A stretch of 64,000 nucleotides of DNA from Terana coerulea (lineage: Eukaryota; Basidiomycota; Agaricomycetes; Polyporales; Phanerochaetaceae). Shown in pieces: positions 11,490 through 23,593 of the stretch (positions are counted from its first letter, which is position 1; each line of letters opens with the position of its first letter). The notes under the pieces were generated by a model. That model ran no database searches, was not told the DNA's origin, and worked only from the letters and a program-made list of their open reading frames with translations. Where the stretch lies: the NCBI GenBank assembly GCA_024811115.1, contig JAKOGH010000005.1, positions 1,098,428 to 1,162,427 of the forward strand, written 5' to 3'. The position numbers and the translations under genes are program-made.

Positions 11490-14400
11490 TCGAGGCCTAA
11501 CCCCATATATGAATGGATCCATTCTCATCTGTTCAGTCAGCTCGCTCACCATCTTCTTCCATGATTCCTGAACGTGTTGGCAACGCGGACGCGCTTCTTC
11601 CTGCATTCTATGCATCTCACATCCAGCGACGCACCCTGTTACCCCGATGGCCGGAAATGAACAGGTGCGCGCGATCTGGGCCTAAGACGATGCTTTGCGT
11701 GGCTCCACAACGCCTCTGCATACGAGTTAAGCTGCGTCTGCGCGCGCAGACGGGGAAGTGCGGCGTACCTGGCGTTCCGCTTTCTCGCCCATCACACCAC
11801 ACCGACGGCCTCGACCCCTCATGCGAAGCTGTTGCCGCCCACCGATTATGCGCCAGATCTTCGCAGCTTAACGGGCACTTCTTGGACGCTCTTGGGTGTT
11901 TCCATCAAAGTCTATGGTACGGTCCTAGCCGATCCGCTACGCCTACGCTGCAGCGCGGAGAAAAGCATTCCATGCTTGAAGGCAGATGGACCGAGAGTCT
12001 GGAACTTAGCTGCGTGGCTGACATCGTGCAAGAGTTATTTTCGTCGTTTTGGCCTTGATCAGAACGACAGCTGAAATGAATGACCTATCGTTAGTAAGAG
12101 ATAGGCTGTGGATGCACAGAGGCACAGTAGTACTCACTTCACGGCACCAACAGCGAACACATGCCGTTGAAGATAAAGATCTCGACCTCGACGGCCGTTC
12201 GTGCACTATCTCGTAGTTAATTGGTTACCAGGTCGGGAGAAGGACGATCACCGATGATGTATGAGGGACTCGCGGCCATCGGAAGCGTTATGTGCGCGCA
12301 GAGAGATTTCTGGCTTGACATGTTGCAGCCAGCCGGGAGAACCTCGCGAAGCTATAGGACGCCACAATAGACAGACGCGAAGCTGGGTACAATGAATATA
12401 TCGAGTAGGATGAGTGGATAATTCATGCAGCCTGGACCTCGGTGCGTGCTACGTTGCAAACAAAGTGCACGAAGGTTGTCTAGTCATGTATGCGCTGGAG
12501 GTTGAGGAATTGTGTGGAGAATAAAATCAGACAATTAACGACTTACTTGGACGCCAGCCAATGGCCTCCACATGACCTTCGCCACAAACCCTGCCGAGAC
12601 AACCCGCCTCATTGCTACAGTCTCTCCCAGTTTCTCATCCCCGTCTCCTGTCCCATTGATTGCCTTCCCAGGTCGTGCGATGATCGATGCTGATACATGA
12701 TGATTCCCGTATAAGTGGGCGACGATGAGCGTGCATACTCACGAAAGGTCATGAGAGCAGAACGTGCGCGAGGTGACCAAGCGAGGTCTGGGCTGCGCGT
12801 ATCGTCGAGGATGGGTGAAATAGACCGTTCCAGAGTCAAGAAGAATTCAGGGAAGCCGTACCCGTCATCAAGGGGGTCTTCGAACCACGATGCAGCACGT
12901 CAGAGGGCGATGAGGGGCGGACGACCGTGGAAGCAATGATGCAAAGGGGGCGAAGAGAGGATATGGTGAGCGGACGAGGCCTTGTCTGTAGAGCTCAGGG
13001 TTCTCCGGGAACGGAACGCTGTGTAGCCTACACCGGCTCTCCCGTCGTCCAACGTGGGTAGTAAGGGAGATAGGGCGTTTTAGGGGTTTCAATGCCTGAA
13101 TCTAAGGTTGAGAGGGAATGTCGGTTGGGGCCTGGCTTCTTCGACGGGGGTGATACTGACGACAATGTAGGTACGTATCTGAATGGGATTCTGCGCCACG
13201 TTGTCTGTCTTATGCACAGAGTAACTTGACAGAGCTTTAAGACTGCCGAGTCATACACTACGTGATGTAGCAGCCTCGACGCACAGACAAGCACAAGCGA
13301 CTCAAAGTCGTCAGGCTATTGCACACCATTACGCAGTCAGCGACGTTATCGAATACATTACGGCCTTGATACTCACCAGCGCCCCGATTCCCAAGCAGTA
13401 ACCTCTCAATCTCCCTTAACTAACATTCTCCAAGGGTCGATGTCGCTGAGACACCGCATGACGCCGCTTTGCATGTCGCTCTACAAGTGCGCTGCGAGAG
13501 AGGGAAAGAAAGTCTGTGAGAGTCAGGGTGGTTTGACAACAGGCTCAGCCATATACATACCTACGAAGTTTGACAGTTATGTCATGATATCATCGCCCAA
13601 GTTCGTTCTAGCCCTGCGGATGAATAACAGTTTGGACGGACGTGGGAGGTCGGACGCGGGTTAGGCCAGCTCTGAGTGGCTGGTGTGCCGTTCGCAGGAA
13701 TGGATTGGGTGGCTGCGATTCTATGAGGTCATGCTGATCTGAGTTGCGACGCAAGGCTTTGCGGGAGAAGTTGGGGAGAAGGAGGAGACGTCATGGTCGA
13801 GCGCGGAGGACGCCTTGAAGCGCATCAATTGATGGGAGCGCATCATTGCATCAGCGATCACAGGACGGGGGGTTACAGCGCTTCAAGTTCAGCTCGTCTT
13901 ACCGCCACAATGTTATCCCCTCAGTCATCTGAGCAAAGTGCGTTTCCTACGTACGTTGCCTTTACGACAAATGCTCGTGAGTTTAACAGCTCGCAAGAGA
14001 TCACTCGGCGTGAATCATGAATGTTTGGTCAGACTAGTCCACGAGACCCAACTGGTGCGTATTCTACCGTCGCTAGGAATACTTCGGTCTCGTATTTGGA
14101 TTATTGACCCGAAGGCTAGGACAACTATAGCCGTACATGGTACGATCGGAGCGAAGGGACCAGAGGCGGAGCGAACTGAAAGTGCAACGCGCTGTCACGC
14201 TGTAAGTCATGATCACGGTATGTGCATCGCGTTCTTCTTTGAGGGGACATGAGAAACATAACAGCAGGTTCTCATCGTAGATTCTCAACAGTTTTCTCAA
14301 GACTAGTGTGCGCACAAGAGCTACCATCGAGAAGGTCGGCAGACGACCTCTCTAGCTGCGCTCAATGGCGAATCCATTCATGCGTCTTTGGAAAAGCTCC

Positions 14401-15290
14401 CTAGTAGTCCCTATCCTTCCAGCCATCTCGTGGGTAAGTTTCCAATACAACGTCGGACCCTGCCAGTGGATACTGATGCATCACAGAATTTAGGCGACAG
14501 CAAACACCCGATTGCTGTGACTGGGGTCAAACGTTGTCTGCAATAGATTCATTGCACTGGAAGCTGAAGTCTCAGAGGCGTCCCACACAATATATCCTTA
14601 CTACCACGCATTGCACGATACGCATCCGCAGCGGCCCCCAGTTCTGCCGTAAAGAGATGTCTGCTGCTCGTTTGCTGTCCAGTGACAGTATACTGCTATA
14701 TCTAGAATACCACAGCCGCAGCTGGGTAAGCCTGAAGGGTGAAATATCTGGCGCGGCGGGGGTATGCGGCAGAGACAATTACTCTGTGCCTTTCGAAGAA
14801 CAACAACGAACTCATGCAACAGGCGTTTTTCTCGCTCAATTCCAGTGTCAGACATTGGCTATTCCATGCCCCGTGTGCGTGCCATTCAGTGGCGGGAGCG
14901 CACATGCCATATCGGGTATTGCGGGCGGCGATTAACCTTGCTCAAGAGCGGGGCGCCGTGCAAGGTGCCTGGGGAAGTGCTTCCTTCACGCGCCGAAGAA
15001 GAGAATCCCCAACACGTGAACCGCCCGTGAGTTCTGCCTTCTGGATCATGCGCGTGAATATCAAATGAGCTTTGAACGTACATCCACAGCTCAGCAGCGT
15101 TCTTCGCTGAAACTCAAGGTGCATCTTCTTGCAGCCTCAGCAAGTGAAGCCATACACTCGGAGCCAAGAAGGCCCCGGGCGGAGAATCAGGAAGAAACAT
15201 ATTTAACTTCGATAATTTTCGTTACTCGGAGCGCGTACCGGACTGCCCGAAGCGTCGGTGCCTATCGAGAAATATGGCGGGCGATTCAAT
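11490..15290. repeat. Diverged tandem duplication, copy B
   Basis: This is the second copy of the segment at about 6.6-10.7 kb, collinear and in direct orientation. It is more A/T-rich. Compared with copy A, many differences in alignable blocks are C to T or G to A, for example TCGACGTCGCTG becoming TCGATGTCGCTG near 13437. The two copies also differ by small indels. No intact gene is visible in it. Confidence 0.7.
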
Positions 15291-17196
15291 GCAGAACCGC
15301 ACCCGCCCCTGTAAGTGCAAGCTTCATCGGTACCGTGCCGTAACACCCACAAACTCAGCTAGCAGTGTACGTACGGCTTCGCTCGTTCTGACTCACAGAC
15401 TAAGCTCGAAATAGGGATTCCACGCCAGCGTGGCAGCACAGCCTGTTCCGGAACCGTCTTGCGCCCCTGCACCGTTTGTGGGTACCATGCCGTGAAGCTC
15501 GCGAGCGGGGCTACAAACATCCTCTAGAGCAGCGGAGAGAGACCCAGGCGTGCACGGGTAAGTTCCGGAGTTTCTTTGTCTATTCGGGTGAGAGAGCTCA
15601 CTGTACTGCGAAGCTCTAGCGTTCCAGCGTCCTGTGCCGACATACCCAGTTATATCTTGGCCCTGGAACGGTACACAGCTCGCAGCATATGCTCTCGTTT
15701 ACAGCGCACGAGCCTTTCCTGACAGTCTGTGGGCTGCCGCGCCGTTCAGCCGATTTTGTTAATGACCATGCTATTAAAATATCCTCATGGCGATTGACAT
15801 CCGCATCGTCGCAGCCGATTGGAACGGCGATATCCAAGGCTAGGGGAGGAGGCATTAATGGTAGATGTGTCTGGGGGTCACAACTGCCGGCAAGCTGGGT
15901 CTTGCGTATGTACCTTCGTGCGACGTTGACCCGCCTCACATGTAATATCTTGGTAGTGCTTTACTCGGCTTCTCGGAGATTTGGCGCTGTCCGGCGCTGC
16001 TCTGGAGCAAGGTTGCGAGTATAGATGCATCCGTACAAACCAGCACAGTCGTATCAGCAGGCAAGCGGCCTCCTGACGTGTACGTCCACGGCTCATTCAC
16101 CGTGTAACCTAACTCTAACTTAGCACGTCGCAGTCGGCCGGTGGTAACCCCAAAATTCTATCATTAGATCCGAGCTACCGCACCTATGGCACTGGGAGAC
16201 TACGTGCGGCCTGAGCTTCATGCGTGAGTGCTCATCCCGGCGCATTCTCGCTCACATATGCACCTGCAGGACGTAATGCCCTTCGACGGAAAGTGAATCC
16301 TTTCGACTTCTCGCCTTGAGACCCTTACAAGGTCATACGAAGATGGTCAATCTCGCGATGCGGTCATTTCTGCGCGATATCAAGTGGAACGTCTCCTGCG
16401 AACCTGTGACGATGCTGGCGACATTCTATACCGCGCGTAATGCCCAAGGATGTCCATAGCTTGCGACACCTCCGCTGGTAACAATGTCTCGTATTGTCGA
16501 ATCCGATCCCCCTACTTTCTCCGTACGACTCAGGACTGACGATCATTGACAGCTCACTGGGAAAGTCTACCCTGTGTCTAGTGCATCATCATGTCGCGTC
16601 TACGAGCTAATCTTACACTGATCAGCGGCATGGGTGCTCTAATGCATCGGGACTTACTTGCCTCTAGGTTCGGGCTCCGACTCTCATGATAGACTTCAGT
16701 AAGAAGTCCAGTTACGTGTATCTCGCTTTCTTCGGCACGAGCTCCTGAGGGTATGTGATTTTGACTAACTATCTATATTCTTGGCTCGCACGGATGTGAT
16801 ATACGTATTTTCTGACATCGGCACGCGCTTCTATGAGTGTTTTGCGGATGGCAGATTACAGTATCTCTTGAGTTTGCGAGGTTCAAGATGGCCCGGATGA
16901 AAGTGAGTCCATGCTCGTTGAATGTTGTCGTTATCTCAGCCGACTTCTCCCAGACAAAGAAAAATGGTTGAATTACGTCTATATTTTTCTTGGAGCTATA
17001 GAGATGTTACTGGTTGAATACAAGCGGTAGTACTCACTGGAGAAGGCCGAAGCACCATCCGTTTTTGGCTAGACCAACCACGTGCTCGGCCTTGTGGCGT
17101 TTCTTAATAAGCGCCTAAACTTTCACTTGAGTGTCGGATTTACAGAACAGCTCACGATATCATTGAAAACACAAAATACACGTCATTAAAATGCGA
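15291..17196. other. Gene-free stretch
   Basis: Only short open frames without recognisable content are present on both strands. No RNA gene, tandem repeat or terminal inverted repeat was seen. The composition is balanced, like copy B of the duplication next to it. It is best described as intergenic or decayed repeat DNA. Confidence 0.4.
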
Positions 17197-18715
17197 CTAG
17201 CCGTCAAGTACAATCAGCTTCCCCACCTTCCACAAAGTTGGGAAGACATCCCGGAGGCATCCCTGCTTGATGACCTGTTCGCGATCCATGACATTCGAGT
17301 CCGGTGTGAATTCTATCTCAGCGTGTCTGCAAGAGGGAAGGCTCCGGAAACATGTACCCAGGGCGAACTCCATCCGCCGAAATAGCTGCTGTTGCCGCGC
17401 GAACTGCTTCTTGATTCGAGTTAGGCGACATCTGCAGGGTTCGTTGTCGCACACAGCGTCAATCTGGACCTTGACTGACTGCAGGTTGGAACCGGCAGGA
17501 TGCTGAACGAGGTATTCCAAGAATTGCGCTGCAGCGGTCCACGAATTCGGAAATGCGGGGTCTGGTGGGGTGATGCTTTGTTCATATAAGGGAACTTGGA
17601 GTGTCAGTGTGACTAGGCGGCCGACCGTCGCGAGCGCATCGTTTGCGCATTCTTCGATTCGATCCTGCGTCACAAAAAGGTGTCGTGAGTCCTCAGCCTA
17701 TGATAGCGTAATGTTGTACTCACTCTCCCCATCTGACAGGCAGTCGACGCCCAAGCCCAGGTGGCTCCAAGCCCGGGCCAATCAGACCAAAGAGCCGCAG
17801 CAGCTTTGGGCCCAAAACTTCGCCCTCTACGCTGTCCTGGATTTCCAACGACGTCAATGCTTGGATGGATGGCAGGCTGCAAAGTGCATCGAGTATGTGG
17901 CCTGCCGGTGTATATGCCGAGACGTAAAGTGACTTCATACGAAGATGCCCGGGGAATACCATGGCGCCGTCAACGTTCGACAGACGCATGAGACGCAGCT
18001 CCTGAATGTCTCCAAAGGGGTGCAGAAGCATCGTTAGCCAATCTCCCACCAGCTTAACGCTCCGAGGGCCCACAGATCTAGTCAGGAGCGACGTCCCAAA
18101 GCCAGATATCTCCACGGACAAACGCCTCAACGCCTTGTGTGGCAGGCGAGCGCTTTGAATGGCGGTATCAACGTCGTGCGGCTGTCCGCCGAGGAGCACG
18201 TCGACAAGGGTTAGGTCGAGGAGGTTGGGCAAGGAATGGAGCACGAAGAGGAAAGAACGCTGGATGGAGAACCGAACGGCGTCGCGCTGCTCGGGTGTAC
18301 CGCCTTCCGGGTGCAAGGAGCGGAGCCTGAGTCGCTGAACAAAGAGTGCAACGGGTCGGGCATCGAGGGCGTTGGATGGCCGTCTACGCAAAAACTGCAC
18401 GAAGTCTTGGAGGTTAGGGAATTGGCGCTTTCCAGCCTCCTGCACAGCACCGTGTGGCACTGGCAGGAAGCTAGGATAATAGCAGAGCGACACTTCTTGG
18501 AAGAGTCGAGGGATGCTGAAGGCGCGCCAAGTGCGGCTGACGAGAGAGCAAGAACGGAGGTTGGCTTTGGCGTCGGGAGGGGATGAGTCGGTAGGCAAAA
18601 AGGAGAGAATGTGGTCGAGGAGCTCGTTGGGCAAAGAGCGTGAAGGGTTGGATATGAACATAATACGGATGATTTTCGAGGGTGTTGGGGAATGGTGATG
18701 TATTGCGCCAGGCAA
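17197..18715 (-). CDS. F-box domain protein (LRR-like C-terminal part)
   Basis: The N-terminus carries an F-box: LPNELLDHILSFLP, then LRSCSLVSRTWR and PRLFQEVSL, the usual pattern of agaricomycete F-box proteins. Such proteins are inferred to recruit substrates to an SCF ubiquitin ligase. The remainder has degenerate leucine-rich repeat character (PNLLDLTLVDVLL, FGDIQELRLMRL, LTSLEIQDSV). Translation can begin at 18715 or at the in-frame Met at 18661, right before the F-box. A short intron near 17674-17715 (donor GTGAGT, acceptor GACGCAG) joins a second exon ending at 17197. Just before that intron the conserved-looking HLGLGVDCLSDGE lies one base out of frame, implying a one-base insertion around 17760-17767. 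The substrate is unknown. Confidence 0.75.
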
Positions 18716-18793
18716 GGTTGATGAAAAGCTTGAACTCGACCCAGCGAGCGGTATGGTGAAGTAATGAGTCTGGTGGTGAGCTCCTTTGCTCTG

Positions 18794-18801
18794 TATTTAT
18801 A
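18794..18801 (-). promoter_or_regulatory. TATA box of the F-box gene
   Basis: Read on the minus strand the sequence is TATAAATA. It lies about 80 bases upstream of the outer possible start codon (18715) and about 130 upstream of the inner one (18661). The spacing suits a core promoter element. Confidence 0.4.
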
Positions 18802-20270
18802 CTGCCCGTGCGTCCATTGTCCCGAGACGGATAGTTGTGGTAAGCTCTTAGGGGTGACTCTGAGATTGAAGCACATGTACCTTGATGGCGACGACCCTTG
18901 TCAAAATCGTGAGGAAATAATGGTCTGCCGGTAGCAGAACAGGCTCTCGGTATCGGCACATTGCCCGAGTGGCACACTCTGAAACGTTCAAGTTTACAAT
19001 GCTACCCAGAGACATTGTGTTGGCGACCGGGATAAAATGTGCTTGGCATCGCAACTTGCGTAGAGCAAAAACAATGTCCAGAGATTCGCCCGACTACCGA
19101 TTTGAAAGATGGCCTAGATATCGTGACATGAAGCCGTCAGTCAGTGAGATGGGAGAGAAAAGCAAAACCGCCGGCTTACTCGCGAGTTGCGAGTCAATCA
19201 TGGGCTCAAGGTGCATGGCATCTTGTATCTTGTATCTCGCCACGCATAGTCGTTTGAGGACACGCCCAATAATTGCGGGGCATTACCAGCATTGACAACA
19301 TGCATGCGAGGATGCTAGTTACAGTGCTGACCGTCCCGGAAGTTCTGGGGCTGACTCATGTCCCTGCCCGCAAAGCATGTAGGGTTGTGCCGCAGAAGAA
19401 CAACATACATGTGTTGACTCGCATCGCTCTTCCGCGCTGCTCAGGGCGACCTTGTACATGGTTGTTGTGTCGACATCAAAAGACAAGAAAAGCTGAGCGC
19501 GGGCGCTAACATTTCTGGAACCACATGCCACAGGTTTGAATAAGAAAGCAGACATAGCGGCCCACCTAAGATCAGGAATACAAACAAGGAGATATCCACG
19601 CTAGTACGTTAAAATTTATAATCTGTTGAACGTTGAATACTTCTATTACTTCTTTTATGAAATAAGGAAAAACGGCTCAGCTAGGATTCGAACCCAGGAT
19701 CATTTACCTCTGGACTATTGAGCTATTTACAATTAGCGCCCTCACAGCGAGGACTCGAGGATCCTAGGCCTAACTTACGAAACAGAGCTGGAGAAATTCG
19801 AATGCTCTGAATTTACCCCTGGAGCATCTCCAGGGATCCCCGGGGCTTCAGCGGCTTAGAATCCAAGAGTCCGCATTTTTGAACGTTCACGCAGCTGGAG
19901 CCCTCGCTTTGGAGACACCAGGGACGAACTTGAAAGTCGACATAATCGGACGTACAAGTAGAGTACACAGCTACTAATTACTCGGAATAGAATGTACCGT
20001 CATCGGGCCAGCCTACTCCAAGCCATGTAGTACGTGGAGAAGGATGTAGAATACTATACATATACAGTACTCGTAGCTGTCGAAATGATGCTAAAATGTA
20101 CAAGAAAACGTCCTGCATGATCTCGTCAACCTATCCGTAGGATACACACGCGAGGTCAAGAAGGACGTGGATAGGAGAGTGAGGAACAGAACTCAGGGGG
20201 CCTTGCGAGAATGCAGCGGCTGGTCATGACAGCGTCGTGATGGTACCGTAGGCGAAGTTCTAAGCTGGAC
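18802..20270. other. Intergenic stretch
   Basis: Apart from a tRNA-like fragment near 19.7 kb, nothing recognisable is present. Short open frames occur on both strands but have no domain, start context or intron signals. Sequence around 19,580-19,680 is AT-rich. Confidence 0.4.
19673..19740 (-). pseudogene. tRNA-like fragment with intact B box
   Basis: On the minus strand the segment contains a perfect B box, GGTTCGAATCC, in a five-pair T stem. It continues into CTGAGCC and then a T-run (GTTTTT) typical of a polymerase III terminator. An A-box-like TAGCTCAATAG lies upstream. The distance between the boxes is too short for an anticodon arm, and no partner for the 3' acceptor strand is found. 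It is therefore read as a truncated tRNA or the head of a tRNA-derived SINE, not a working tRNA. Confidence 0.4.
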
Positions 20271-22035
20271 TTAGATACCACGAGCCTCTTTATCCTCCAC
20301 CCGCGAACACGAATGGTGATGCCTATGACCCTTCGTAAATCCCGCCCTCGAGCCTGACTGTGAGGTCTCCTCGGAGTGCGTAGTTGAGTGCGAGTGGTGG
20401 CGGTGGTGCTTCTTCGGGTGTGTTGATGTTGCAGAGGACGAGGACAACCAGGCTTCACGGACACCCATGCCCTTCGCCTCTTCTCTTGAGACACGCCCAA
20501 TTGGGACGGGGCTGAAGAGCATTACGCCAGACTCATCCGTGTCGGCGTCAGCGTCGAACAAGGTATGATGCGCCGCATCGGCGTCATAACCCTTCTCCAT
20601 GTCGCGTGACTGATGATAACGCGGGGGCGAGTTCTCGGGCGCGGTGGGGAGTAGGTATATGCGCTTCATCTGCGTCGGGCGAGCCGCCAGTTCGAGCGAC
20701 GAGGCAGAGAGGGGGTGTACCACGCGGGATATTCGGCGCCCCCATGACGGAGTTGGTTGTAGTATTTCGAGAGGGCGATAACGAAGTGTACCTTGGGAAT
20801 AGGAGGTAAACTGTGAGAATATGAGCGTATACAACCAGGTAAGGCAAGGCGTACCCTGACCACCACGAAGACAAACAACATTGCCACGAGCAAGAGGACG
20901 CCCCTCTCAAACCAGTACTCGCAATTCTCCAGGTCCAAGCCCGACTCGGCGATGTCCCTTAACAGCTCTGGCTGCCGACCGAGTTCTTCACAGAAGGATG
21001 TGCGTAGGGTGGGTGATGATGAGGATGAGAAGGAAAGGTAGGTGATGCTCAACGCAGACAACAGCATGAAGAGCAGGTCGGCGATGGAGTAGTCCCGGAA
21101 GAAGCGGACATAGCTCAAACGATTCTGGGGGCACAGTCAGCTTTCCCGATGAACGGACAAGAGCAGCAGCACTCACCCTGACTATGCCCACGAACCCAAT
21201 CGTGCTCGCCGTCGCCGCCGCGGCAAAATAGAGAGTCAGGAGGCCCCAAAGGAGGTGCAGGGCATCGACATTAATGGGCAGCGTGTCGTCGACTCCGCTG
21301 AAGTCCCAGCGGAGAGAGCGCCACGAGAGGAGAATGCGCAGCGCGCAAAAGACGTTGACAAGTGCGCTCGCGAGCGAGGCACCGAGTGAGATAGACCTGT
21401 ACGGAACACGCATAGCTCAGTATTTTCTGCTCGCAATTCCGAGAAGGTCGTGTGAGGAGGGAAAGGAGAGCAGGAGAACGGAAGGGGAAGAGGCAACGAG
21501 CGAGCGGGCGGGCGGTGGAGGAAGGTGAGAACGGAAGCGCGACTCTTTGGCTCGCGCACGGCACACTCGGCATCGTCCCGGGCTCGCTTTCTAATCCTTC
21601 TCTCATCTTTCCATCTTCCCCAAGTCTCACAGCTGCTCCGTTTCGTCCCATCTCTGGACAGTCAGCATCGCTCACGAACTCGTCGCAGACCGCAGCCCCC
21701 AGCGAGCACATCCATCTGGCTGCAATGGTACGACAGCCCCTCCGCAGAGCACAAAACACAAGGTGGCCATGATCGCCGTGGAGGCGCGTGCGACGTAATG
21801 CGATATGACGCGTCGAGGACCCTGAAGGATCTCTGGCACGACCAAGATTCGTGGCGGTCGGTGCGGCAAAACACTTGTTCAAGAGATCGTTACACGTTGC
21901 GAACAAGATGCAAGATGCGGAGGAAGGCGAGAGGAAGGAGCTGAGGAGAACGGCGCTCTCGGAGACTCACCTCACGCTCAGCAAACGCTCTGCACAAGAC
22001 GGAGTTGTAGCCTCATCCGCGGGGTTTCCAGACAT
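20271..22035 (-). CDS. Four-span membrane protein with His-rich tail, function unknown
   Basis: Exon 1 encodes a short leader beginning MSGNPADEATTPSC and ends at a GTGAGT donor near 21970. After an unusually long intron (about 570 bases) come exons with strongly hydrophobic segments. These are ASLASALVNVFCALRILL, LHLLWGLLTLYFAAAATA, ADLLFMLLSALSITYLSF and VLLLVAMLFVFVVV, so four spans are predicted. Introns are visible near 21121-21177 (GTGAGTGC to CCCCAG) and near 20800-20856. The tail is acidic and then His/Ser-rich (HPKKHHRHHSHSTTHSE). In the last exon the frame changes at a G5 run on the plus strand (20711-20715), consistent with one missing base. The family was not identified; a MARVEL- or tetraspanin-like topology is possible. 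The long first intron might hide another start. Confidence 0.65.
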
Positions 22036-22578
22036 GGCGCCTTGTAGGTCGAGATGGATTTATATGTTCGAGTTATGTCGGTTGCAGAGCTTCGTAGACT
22101 GGTGAGTGTCTTCGGTTCGACGCGGTGTTGACTGCCCTATGAATAGCGTCGGTAGGTTGGATTGGAGGTTCTGGTGCAACATGAAGAACTCCTGCTCACA
22201 TAAGGTTACAGGACCGCAGTACGCTTGCGCAATACGTAATTCGGGATACCCTGGGGTGCCTCCATGACTCAATTCGCATCGGAACCGAAATACCCCTACT
22301 CGTACAGCAGCATCGCGCTCACTCCGACGACACGATACTAGGACCTTGGGAAAGATCGACTAAAGTTTCGCCTGGACTCGACGTTCTCCTCACTGTATGT
22401 GGCCTTAAGACCCATGAAGGCATTTCTAGGCCTGAGACGTTTCGTATGTATCTGGTAATCGTGCGACGCAGTTTATTGTAAACCTGACGCCGAGAAGGCG
22501 TTCTACGTGGGTCTGTATACATACTGTCCTGCATCGAAATTCATTCTATGTATTGTCTTCGTGTCATATACTTTTAAC

Positions 22579-22790
22579 TAGTCTCGTCCCCATCCCCTCC
22601 TTCCGGATTTGGGAACTCCGTCAGGAGGGTCTGGCGTCTCCCAACGGCGGAGGGGGACATCGCCTTCGTCAGTTTCTGACGAGCGCTTATGTCAACTTGA
22701 GACTTGTAGTTTGAATCCTGCACTCGCAGCATTGAGGTATGCCTTGGTTGACTTGACAGGCGGGATATATGTACATATCCGTGATTTTAT
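22579..22790 (+). repeat. Left terminal inverted repeat of the MITE
   Basis: This arm matches the reverse complement of 23086-23297 almost base for base. Similarity decays just inside GGCGGGATATATG. It begins TAGTCTCGTCC next to the 9-bp target duplication. Confidence 0.85.
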
Positions 22791-23085
22791 AACATAAATT
22801 CACATTTTTTTACCCTTCCCTTGTTGCGCAATTGCTGATGTGAGTTAGCTGGGCAGAAATGAGCTGAATGGCTACTTGGCAGGCAAAACCAGGCCTTGAT
22901 ACCTTTACAATGTTCAAACGTGTCAAGCAATATTATTAATTTTATTTATGACCATTTTTGGTGAGCTAACCAAGCCAGAAGTGCTGAACACCGTGAAAAG
23001 CAATGAAGTCCAGTCAATCTCAGCCAAGAGGTTGTATAGCCGCTGTGGAGCATATATGCCACCTAAAATTCATTCTGAAATTCCC

Positions 23086-23297
23086 TAAAATAACGAATAT
23101 ATACATACATCCCGCCTGTCAAGTCAACCAAGGCATACCTCAATGCTGCGAGTGCAGGATTCAAACTACAAGTCTCAAGTTGACATAAGCGCTCGTCAGA
23201 AACTGACGAAGGCGATGTCCCCCTCCGCCGTTGGGGAGACGCCAGACCCTCCTGACGGAGTTCCCAAATCCGGAAGGAGGGGATGGGGACGAGACTA
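23086..23297 (-). repeat. Right terminal inverted repeat of the MITE
   Basis: This is the inverted partner of the left arm, ending GGACGAGACTA immediately before the second ACTTTTAAC. The few differences from the left arm lie mainly near its inner end. Confidence 0.85.
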
Positions 23298-23593
23298 ACT
23301 TTTAACGTCAAGAACCTATCGTCAAAAGGCAGTGGGCAAGCGTACCACGATACCGTACTCATTCTCGCGATTTCATGACGTCACTCTAAATGCCCACGGA
23401 AGATATAAAGTAGTCCATATACCTCTGGGTGAAGATGATGCTACTACTATAATGTGTGGCCACATTTACAATGAACAGATCAAGCCATTGTAGTTCACGG
23501 TTAAGGCTACCGCAGAAGAAAGCGGTCGGAGTTACTATGGTTAACGCAGTGAAATCAGCAGTTACACTATCAGGTTGCACGTATGGATATTAC

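Larger units (their letters stand above)
22579..23297. mobile_element. Non-autonomous foldback transposon (MITE), Mutator-like 9-bp target duplication
   Basis: Two near-identical arms of about 210 bases face each other (22579 to about 22790 and about 23086 to 23297) around a ~290-base unrelated core. Outer termini read TAGTCTCGTCCCC and its complement GGGGACGAGACTA. The element is flanked on both sides by the identical 9-mer ACTTTTAAC (22570-22578 and 23298-23306), which is the target-site duplication. A 9-bp duplication with long terminal inverted repeats is characteristic of Mutator-like elements. No transposase is encoded. The small open frames sharing RRRGTSPSSVSDERL that occur in both arms are copies of the repeat, not genes. 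The core is AT-richer than the arms. Confidence 0.85.

Noticed and set aside
16080..16120. Telomere-like repeat (CCTAACTCTAAC)
   Set aside because: Only about two imperfect units are present and no array follows, so it is not evidence of a telomere.
19673..19740. A functional minus-strand tRNA
   Set aside because: The T arm and B box are good but the anticodon arm does not fit between the boxes and the acceptor strand has no partner.
22609..23362. Two small open frames with the same RRRGTSPSSVSDERL sequence
   Set aside because: They are the two arms of the inverted repeat of the MITE read in opposite directions, not separate genes.
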